A stretch of DNA of 5,185 nucleotides from Candidatus Fermentibacterales bacterium (lineage in GTDB: Bacteria > Fermentibacterota > Fermentibacteria > Fermentibacterales > JAFGKQ01): the NCBI GenBank assembly GCA_016928495.1, contig JAFGKQ010000058.1, forward strand, positions 1-5,185. The letters are read 5' to 3'. Made by a program: the position numbers and the translations under genes. The first letter of the stretch is position 1; each line of letters opens with the position of its first letter. Below are positions 1-5,185 of the stretch, piece by piece. A model generated the notes under the pieces. The model ran no database searches and was not told where the DNA came from. It worked only from the letters and a program-made list of their open reading frames with translations.

Positions 1-1497
<1,497 letters not shown>

Positions 1498-1506
1498 GTG
1501 CGCCGT

Positions 1507-1511
1507 CCCTC
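1507..1511 (-). promoter_or_regulatory. Shine-Dalgarno site deciding the TTG start of dnaK
   Basis: On the minus strand GAGGG lies nine bases before TTG (1497-1495). It overlaps the in-frame TGA (1512-1510) that blocks any longer reading frame. No ATG or GTG lies between this site and the phosphate loop, so the site supports the rare TTG start. Confidence 0.65.
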
Positions 1512-1519
1512 AGATTGCG

Positions 1520-1552
1520 CCGCCGGATAGCCGCCGGCAGTACGGGATCCCG
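1520..1552 (-). other. Palindrome and small hairpin between the propeller gene and dnaK
   Basis: The 55-base gap before dnaK holds two inverted repeats. CGGGATCCCG (1552-1543) is a perfect 10-base palindrome directly after the TAG stop of the upstream gene. At 1540-1520, CTGCCGG can pair with CCGGCGG around a 7-base loop, with one G-U pair. No T-run follows, so this is not a convincing intrinsic terminator. It could be an mRNA processing or stability element, or chance in GC-rich DNA. Confidence 0.25.
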
Positions 1553-2287
1553 CTAGAACTCCGTCTTTATGGATCCCCAGGTGGCGGGGGAAAGACCGAT
1601 CTCCCCCGGCTCTATCTGGTAGACCATGGCTCCGGACGCCACGTACTCGGTGACCCAGAGGTACTCGCCGTCCCAGGCCAGGTCCTGAGGAGTGTCGCAT
1701 GGAGCGAGGAAGAAGGACACGGGGGTCGGGTCGCCCGGGATCATCCTGTAGATGAGCACGCTCCCCTGCATGCTGACCCAGAGGTAGGTGCCGTCCCAGG
1801 CCAGGCCTGTCGCCCCGTCCGAGCCGCTGGGGAAGAAGAAGCTCAGGATGTCGCCGTTCGAGGGGTCGAGCTCGTAGACCATGTCGTCGTTCCAGTTGGT
1901 GCTCCAGATGGAGGACCCGTCCCAGGCCAGGCCCTCGTTGCAGGTCGGGTTGGGGGCCGGGATCGAGTCGAGGACCGTTCCATCCGGAAGGCTGCGCTTG
2001 TAGATGAACTGGTTCGAGCACGACCAGAGATCCGTGCCGTCGTAGGTCAGGCCGGTGAGAACGTCGTCGTCGCCGTAGCCGATGAAGAAGTCGAGCACGG
2101 TTCCGTCGTCGGGATCGATCTCGTAGATCATGAAGTCGGAGTCGCTGGTTATGTAGAGGCTGCCGTCCACCCAGGTGAGCCCGTCCGGGTTTCCGCCGGG
2201 GGCAGGGATGACGCTGACCACGTCACCGGGATCAGCAAGAGCCAGCGATACGGCCATAGCAACAAGGCAGATCAGGGAATATCTCAT
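1553..2287 (-). CDS. Secreted five-repeat beta-propeller-like protein, function unknown
   Basis: A 244-residue exported protein not assignable to a named gene. Residues 1-18 form a Sec signal peptide (Arg2, hydrophobic core 5-17, probable cleavage ALA/DPG after 18), so it should act outside the cytoplasm. The rest is five repeats of about 41 residues, each carrying a G-L-x-W-D-G-x-x-L-W-x-T/S type motif at 36-47, 79-90, 119-130, 161-172 and 202-213. Between them is a Y-x-I/L-D-P-x-x-G-x-x-L strand pattern (for example 55-65 and 138-147). This resembles beta-propeller repeats of the NHL, SMP-30 or PQQ-like type; five repeats could form a five-bladed ring or part of a larger one. There are no obvious catalytic residues. 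The last residues (SPATWGSIKTEF, 233-244) leave the repeat pattern and look like a terminal tail or sorting tag. The ATG start is supported by a strong AGGGAGGG site and by the intact signal peptide. The gene lies 104 bases after mtnA, behind its own predicted promoter, and 55 bases before dnaK. Confidence 0.85.
   Translation of the reverse strand: MRYSLICLVAMAVSLALADPGDVVSVIPAPGGNPDGLTWVDGSLYITSDSDFMIYEIDPDDGTVLDFFIGYGDDDVLTGLTYDGTDLWSCSNQFIYKRSLPDGTVLDSIPAPNPTCNEGLAWDGSSIWSTNWNDDMVYELDPSNGDILSFFFPSGSDGATGLAWDGTYLWVSMQGSVLIYRMIPGDPTPVSFFLAPCDTPQDLAWDGEYLWVTEYVASGAMVYQIEPGEIGLSPATWGSIKTEF
1668..2051 (-). repeat. Direct DNA repeats encoding the LAWDG core of the propeller blades
   Basis: The 15-base word ccgtcccaggccagg (plus strand) is identical at 1668-1682, 1791-1805 and 1917-1931. 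A degenerate fourth copy, ccgtcgtaggtcagg, lies at 2037-2051. Spacings are 123, 126 and 120 bases, each a whole number of codons, matching the protein repeat of 40-42 residues. On the coding strand the word spells the L-A-W-D-G core, so it belongs to the protein repeat and is not an independent element. Confidence 0.8.
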
Positions 2288-2292
2288 CGGAA

Positions 2293-2300
2293 CCCTCCCT
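2293..2300 (-). promoter_or_regulatory. Strong Shine-Dalgarno site of the propeller gene
   Basis: AGGGAGGG on the minus strand ends six bases before the ATG at 2287-2285. It is the best ribosome-binding site in the window and fixes the start ahead of the signal peptide. Confidence 0.75.
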
Positions 2301-2304
2301 CTCA

Positions 2305-2315
2305 GACGATTCGTC
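2305..2315. promoter_or_regulatory. Short inverted repeat in the leader of the propeller gene
   Basis: GACGATTCGTC is a perfect 5-base inverted repeat around one central base. It lies 17 bases before the ATG of the propeller gene, just upstream of its Shine-Dalgarno site and downstream of the predicted promoter. It could be a small operator or an mRNA stem, but a repeat this short is expected by chance fairly often. Confidence 0.2.
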
Positions 2316-2383
2316 CTCTTCTTCCGTCACGCATGCACGCCCCTCGAGGCAGCCGCGCAACGGCACATGCCGCCACGAGTGCC

Positions 2384-2412
2384 ATAGTACCTCAGCGCCG
2401 GCAGCCTGTCAA
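2384..2412 (-). promoter_or_regulatory. Sigma70-type promoter across the 3' end of mtnA
   Basis: On the minus strand a perfect -35 box TTGACA (2412-2407) is followed by exactly 17 bases and a -10 box TACTAT (2389-2384), which keeps T1, A2, A5 and T6 of TATAAT. The -35 box lies in the last codons of mtnA (Leu-Thr of ELTGCRR), and the -10 lies just after its TGA. Transcription would begin near 2377, giving a leader of about 90 bases before the propeller gene. Both boxes stand out in this GC-rich sequence. The promoter would uncouple the propeller gene, and possibly dnaK, from the upstream cofactor operon. Assignment is from consensus match only. Confidence 0.6.
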
Positions 2413-3471
2413 CTCGCCTATCGAGGCTTCGTATGGCGGTCGCAGCACGCCCTCCTCGCACACGATGGCGGTCGCCAGTGAGCCCGGCGTCACATCGAAC
2501 GCAGGATTATACACATTGGCCTCCGAAGGAACCAGAATCCGGCCGCCCAGGCAGCGAACCTCGCCGCCGTCCCTCTCCTCGATGGGTATCGCGCCTCCGT
2601 CGGGCGCCGCAGTATCGAAGCTGGAGAGCGGGGCCACTACGTGGAACGGAACGCCCGCCTCCCTCGATGCGAGGGCCAGCGGGTAGGTGCCTATCTTGTT
2701 GGCGAAGTCCCCGTTGCCAGCCACCCTGTCCGCGCCCACGAAGACAGCATCCACCGCGCCGCTCCTGAGGAGGCTGGCCGCAGCGGAGTCCGGCAGCACG
2801 GTGACCGGTATGCCTGCCCGGGTCAGCTCCCAGGCCGTCAGGCGGGCGCCCTGGAGAAGGGGCCGGGTCTCGTCTGCCCAGGCTGCGGCGAGCCACCCCC
2901 TGGCCCGGGCCTCGTAGAATACGGCCAGTGCCGTCCCGAAACCGGACGTGGCAAGACCTCCGGCATTGCAGTGGGTGAGAAGCCTGACGCCGGGGCCCAG
3001 AAGGTCTGCGCCAAGGCGGCCCATCGCGAGGCTCGCCTCCACGTCCTTCCTGAAGAGCTCGTCGGCGCTCTGCAGCAGTCTCTCGACGGCCTCGTCCCTG
3101 CCGGCGGACCGGGACACGATCTCCCGCTGCAGCTCCAGGCAGTGGAAAAGGTTGGCCGCAGTGGGCCTGGTCGAGGAGAGCAGGGAGATGTCCCGTTCCA
3201 CCCGTTCCCGGAAACCGGGGCCGCCTTCGACACCCATCGCCGAGAGCACGACACCGTACGCTGCCGCAAGGCCGATGGCCGGCGCTCCGCGGACGATCAT
3301 CCCGGAGATCGCCCTGGCAACGTCCCCCGCGGACTCGCAGCGGACAGTCGCTTCTGTCTCGGGGAGCAGGGTCTGGTCCAGCAGCTCGAGGCAGTCTCCC
3401 CGCCAGACCAGCGTGGGCACGGGCGGAACCGGGGAGCATCCGGGCGCAGAGCCCTCTGCCGGATCGGGCAT
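2392..3471 (-). CDS. mtnA: S-methyl-5-thioribose-1-phosphate isomerase MtnA
   Basis: Isomerises 5-methylthioribose 1-phosphate (aldose) to 5-methylthioribulose 1-phosphate in the methionine salvage pathway; cytoplasmic, of the eIF2B-related fold. At 359 residues it is complete and close to the usual 340-370. Family motifs in order: LDQTLLP (31-37), VRGAPAIGLAAAYG (60-73), RPTAANL (102-108), THCNAGGLAT (166-175) with the presumed catalytic Cys168, DETRPLLQGARLTAWEL (200-216), VGADRVAGNGDFANKIGTY (245-263) with the presumed catalytic Asp248, IPIEER (295-300) and NPAFDVTP (322-329). The ATG shares its A with the TGA of the preceding coaC (TGATG), which suggests translational coupling; a GGAG lies 11 bases upstream. 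About 17 Pro-rich residues precede the conserved domain, and a GTG at residue 18 is an alternative start without a clear ribosome-binding site. Its last codons contain the -35 box of the next promoter. Confidence 0.96.
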   Translation of the reverse strand: MPDPAEGSAPGCSPVPPVPTLVWRGDCLELLDQTLLPETEATVRCESAGDVARAISGMIVRGAPAIGLAAAYGVVLSAMGVEGGPGFRERVERDISLLSSTRPTAANLFHCLELQREIVSRSAGRDEAVERLLQSADELFRKDVEASLAMGRLGADLLGPGVRLLTHCNAGGLATSGFGTALAVFYEARARGWLAAAWADETRPLLQGARLTAWELTRAGIPVTVLPDSAAASLLRSGAVDAVFVGADRVAGNGDFANKIGTYPLALASREAGVPFHVVAPLSSFDTAAPDGGAIPIEERDGGEVRCLGGRILVPSEANVYNPAFDVTPGSLATAIVCEEGVLRPPYEASIGELTGCRR

Positions 3472-3473
3472 CA
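3469..3473 (-). promoter_or_regulatory. TGATG stop/start overlap of coaC and mtnA
   Basis: The TGA of coaC (3473-3471) and the ATG of mtnA (3471-3469) share one A. This arrangement usually reflects re-initiation by the same ribosome and supports a single mRNA. Confidence 0.7.
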
Positions 3474-4019
3474 GAGCATCAGCTCCAGGCAGACCTGGAG
3501 TATGTCGGGAGGCTCCATCATCCGACCGGCGCCGCTATCGCCGCATGCAAGGTCGCCATCGACCGGGCCGGCGAAGACAACGCCCCTCCCCCGGAGCCTC
3601 TCCACGTGCTCCTGGACCACCGGGTTCCTCCACATCCTGTTGTGCATGGCGGGAGCGACGACCATGGGCGAGTTGCAGGCCAGAGCGGTGGTCGTGAGAA
3701 GATCGTCACCCAGGCCGAGCGAGAGCCTCGCCAGGAAGTCGGCGGTTGCCGGGGCGATGACCATCAGCGACAGATCCTCGGTGAGTCGCACGTGAGGGGC
3801 GGGATCGTCGCCGGGATCGTCGGCGAACTCCGTCCAGAGCACCCGGCGGGCCGTGATGCAGGCAAGCTGCCGCGGGCTGACGAGCCGGGCAGCGTTCGGC
3901 GTGAGCACCGCATCCACCTCGAACCCGCGCCTGCGGAACGCCGAGGCCAGCGCCACTCCCTTGAAGGCAGCGGCACTGGCGGTTATTCCGAGAAGGACCC
4001 TCTTGCCACTCAAGCCCAC
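3471..4019 (-). CDS. coaC: Stand-alone phosphopantothenoylcysteine decarboxylase (CoaC-type flavoprotein)
   Basis: Predicted FMN enzyme that decarboxylates 4'-phospho-N-pantothenoylcysteine to 4'-phosphopantetheine in CoA synthesis. It is 182 residues long, matching only the N-terminal half of the usual CoaBC (Dfp) fusion; the frame ends cleanly and mtnA follows, so no CoaB synthetase domain is attached. Visible motifs: N-terminal GITASAAAFK (11-20), His76 aligned with the active-site His of Dfp, APATAD (89-94), GDDLL (104-108), PAMHNRMW (123-130) and the clamp ACGDSGAGRM (158-167) with Cys159. The family motif P-x-M-N-x-x-M-W has His126 where E. coli has the functionally important Asn125. 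GTG (4019-4017) is the chosen start: a TGA directly precedes it in frame and AGGGAGG lies at a good distance. The neighbouring coaX of the same pathway makes the CoA role more likely than a peptide-cysteine decarboxylase (EpiD-like) or UbiX-like role. Confidence 0.9.
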   Translation of the reverse strand: MGLSGKRVLLGITASAAAFKGVALASAFRRRGFEVDAVLTPNAARLVSPRQLACITARRVLWTEFADDPGDDPAPHVRLTEDLSLMVIAPATADFLARLSLGLGDDLLTTTALACNSPMVVAPAMHNRMWRNPVVQEHVERLRGRGVVFAGPVDGDLACGDSGAGRMMEPPDILQVCLELML

Positions 4020-4026
4020 TCACCAG

Positions 4027-4033
4027 CCTCCCT
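4027..4033 (-). promoter_or_regulatory. Shine-Dalgarno site selecting the GTG start of coaC
   Basis: AGGGAGG on the minus strand ends seven bases before GTG (4019-4017). A TTG two codons further in would be 13 bases away, so GTG fits better. The site lies in the 34-base gap after the coaX stop. Confidence 0.65.
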
Positions 4034-4053
4034 CTTCCGCGCCTCCGGCACGG

Positions 4054-4821
4054 TCAGATGTTGCGCCTGCAGACCGCGTCGATGCCCTGGAGCGTCAGCT
4101 CGGGCACGACCAGCAGGCAGTGGCTGCACCTGGGAGCGATGCCGGGCGCCCAGCCACCGGTCGCGTAGAGGCTCGCGCCGGAGCCCAGCTCGGCCTCCAG
4201 CCTGTCGAGGATGTAGTCGGTGGATCCGACGACGGAGTGCATGACTCCCGACCTGATGGCGTCGGCGGTGCTCCTTGCCAGCACGCTGTCGGTGAAGTCC
4301 AGATCCACCGGGCTGAGCTTCTCCGCCTTTCTGAAGAGCTCCGCAGCCCCCGTCCCCACGCCCGGGCATATGACGCCTCCCAGGTATCGCCCATCCGCGT
4401 CTATCACGTCGAAGGTGGTAGCGGTCCCGAAGTCAGTGACTATTGCCGGGGCAGGCCCGGCCAGGAGCGCGCCGACGGCGTTGGCTATCCTGTCGGCTCC
4501 CAGCTCCTGCGGGTCCGGATAGTCTATCACTATGCCGGAGGTCGCAGGCGAGACCTCCACGGGAGGCCGTCCCGAGTGCCTCTGCGAGACCCCGCGCAGG
4601 CAGTGCCGGAGCTGGGGGACAACGCAGGCGAAGGCCACCGCCTCGGGCTTCGCGTAGCCGGGCTCGCGCAGCGAGAGAAGCTGTCTCAGCAGCAGCCAGA
4701 GCTCGTCCTCCGTCCAGTGCTCGGTTCTGACCCTCCAGTGCTCGAGCAGCTTCCCGTCCTCGTCGAAAAGGCCGATCGAGGTCCTGCTGTTGCCGATGTC
4801 CAGAGCGATCCTGGTTCTCAT
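4054..4821 (-). CDS. coaX: Type III pantothenate kinase CoaX
   Basis: Phosphorylates pantothenate to 4'-phosphopantothenate, the first committed step of CoA synthesis; a cytoplasmic member of the ASKHA fold that is not feedback-inhibited by CoA in characterised examples. The 255 residues match the usual length. Motifs: N-terminal phosphate loop LDIGNSRTSIG (7-17) with Asp8; ELGADRIANAVGA (106-118) with the probable catalytic Asp110; adenosine/phosphate segment VTDFGTATTFDVI (128-140); GGVICPGV (148-155); DAIRSGV (187-193); ATGGWAPGIAP (220-230); and the terminal PELTLQGIDAV (240-250). The pantothenate-side loop before GADR reads SPATSG instead of the common PGxKTG, as in the more divergent branch of the family. 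Its ATG overlaps the nadC stop (ATGA) and there is no strong ribosome-binding site, so its translation is probably coupled to nadC. The coaC decarboxylase of the same pathway follows 34 bases later. Confidence 0.95.
   Translation of the reverse strand: MRTRIALDIGNSRTSIGLFDEDGKLLEHWRVRTEHWTEDELWLLLRQLLSLREPGYAKPEAVAFACVVPQLRHCLRGVSQRHSGRPPVEVSPATSGIVIDYPDPQELGADRIANAVGALLAGPAPAIVTDFGTATTFDVIDADGRYLGGVICPGVGTGAAELFRKAEKLSPVDLDFTDSVLARSTADAIRSGVMHSVVGSTDYILDRLEAELGSGASLYATGGWAPGIAPRCSHCLLVVPELTLQGIDAVCRRNI
4818..4821 (-). promoter_or_regulatory. ATGA start/stop overlap of coaX and nadC
   Basis: The coaX ATG (4821-4819) and the nadC TGA (4820-4818) overlap in the four bases ATGA, the classic mark of translational coupling within an operon. 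Confidence 0.7.
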
Positions 4822-5185
4822 GTCTTGCCGGTGCCCCAGTCCATGGCTATGTCGGCGGACGCGGCCGAGTGCGTTATCCTGCCGACGGATATGCCGTCCA
4901 CGCCGGTCAGCGCGACCGACCTTACGTTCGAGAGGTCGATGCCGCCGGAGGCCTCGACGTAGATCGAGCCCCCGGATGCCCGGATCGCGCGCACGCAGTG
5001 GCGCAGGCTCTCGACGCTCATGTTGTCCAGCAGGATCCTCTCTGGCCGGAGAGGGATCACCTGATCGAGCTGTTCCGGAGCGGAAACCTCGATCTCGATC
5101 GGGATGCCGTGCCGGGTCCTGATCCTGTCGACCAGCGAGGGCAGGCCCTCACAGCCCACCAGCGCCAGGTGGTTGTCCTTGATCA
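4818..5185 (-). CDS. nadC: Nicotinate-nucleotide pyrophosphorylase (quinolinate phosphoribosyltransferase), C-terminal part
   Basis: Converts quinolinate and PRPP to nicotinate mononucleotide, CO2 and pyrophosphate in de novo NAD synthesis. Only the last 121 complete codons are in the window, from the conserved IKDNH motif (coding bases 5183-5169) to the TGA; roughly 160 N-terminal residues lie beyond the right edge. Visible family features: the Lys of IKDNH that contacts substrate phosphate, the Glu in IEIEV, ILLDN with the conserved Asp, the phosphate-binding VEASGGI, and GVDGISVGRITHSAASADIAMDW near the end. A GTG at 5159 could be mistaken for a start, but the reading frame continues upstream through IKDNHLAL, so it is internal. 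coaX overlaps its stop codon. In several bacteria nadC, birA and coaX are neighbours; no birA lies between nadC and coaX here. Confidence 0.95.
   Translation of the reverse strand, partial: IKDNHLALVGCEGLPSLVDRIRTRHGIPIEIEVSAPEQLDQVIPLRPERILLDNMSVESLRHCVRAIRASGGSIYVEASGGIDLSNVRSVALTGVDGISVGRITHSAASADIAMDWGTGKT

Noticed and set aside
1498-1620. Heat-shock elements upstream of dnaK (CIRCE or sigma32-type boxes)
   Set aside because: No TTAGCACTC/GAGTGCTAA inverted repeat and no CTTGAA/CCCCAT-type pair is visible. The only AT-richer stretch (CATAAA near 1570) lacks a good -35 partner.
2362-2383. Possible terminator hairpin after mtnA (GGCAC paired with GTGCC)
   Set aside because: Only five base pairs, a 12-base loop and no T-run follow on the minus strand; it also lies in the leader of the predicted promoter.
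2641-3795. Plus-strand open frame opposite mtnA and coaC
   Set aside because: Antisense shadow of two genes with full family motifs; the translated protein is not recognisable.
3853-4962. Plus-strand open frame opposite coaC, coaX and nadC
   Set aside because: Antisense shadow; it spans gene boundaries that are fixed by overlaps on the other strand.
4818-5159. A 113-residue protein starting at GTG 5159
   Set aside because: The same frame continues upstream to the window edge and encodes the conserved IKDNH motif of NadC, so this GTG is an internal Val codon.

Overview
This is a GC-rich bacterial window in which every supported gene lies on the minus strand and reads from the right edge to the left. 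No mobile element, CRISPR array, tRNA or rRNA is visible, and no gap is longer than about 105 bases. The long plus-strand open frames are shadows of the minus-strand genes.

Right part (5185 to 2392): a compact cofactor and salvage operon. It begins with the C-terminal part of nadC (quinolinate phosphoribosyltransferase, NAD synthesis), cut by the window edge. Next come coaX (type III pantothenate kinase, first step of CoA synthesis), a stand-alone CoaC-type flavoprotein (phosphopantothenoylcysteine decarboxylase without the usual CoaB half) and mtnA (methylthioribose-1-phosphate isomerase, methionine salvage). nadC/coaX overlap by four bases (ATGA), coaX and coaC are 34 bases apart, and coaC/mtnA share one base (TGATG). 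One transcript with translational coupling is therefore likely.

Left part (2391 to 1): after a 104-base gap comes a small secreted protein built from five repeats of about 41 residues, probably a beta-propeller. After 55 more bases comes dnaK (Hsp70), which starts at TTG and runs off the left edge after 499 residues. A strong sigma70-like promoter (TTGACA, 17-base spacer, TACTAT) sits across the end of mtnA. It would start a second transcription unit covering the propeller gene and possibly dnaK. No grpE, hrcA or CIRCE element is seen next to dnaK.

Organism: the DnaK has the ATPase-domain insertion typical of Gram-negative (diderm) bacteria. The secreted repeat protein ends in a short WGSIK-type tail. 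As I recall, such tails occur in exported proteins of uncultured FCB-related lineages such as Fermentibacteria and Eisenbacteria. That placement is a low-confidence guess; a diderm bacterium with GC-rich DNA is the safer statement. Most of the window is housekeeping. The points worth a second look are the split CoaC with an altered substrate motif, the promoter inside mtnA, and the secreted propeller gene directly upstream of dnaK.
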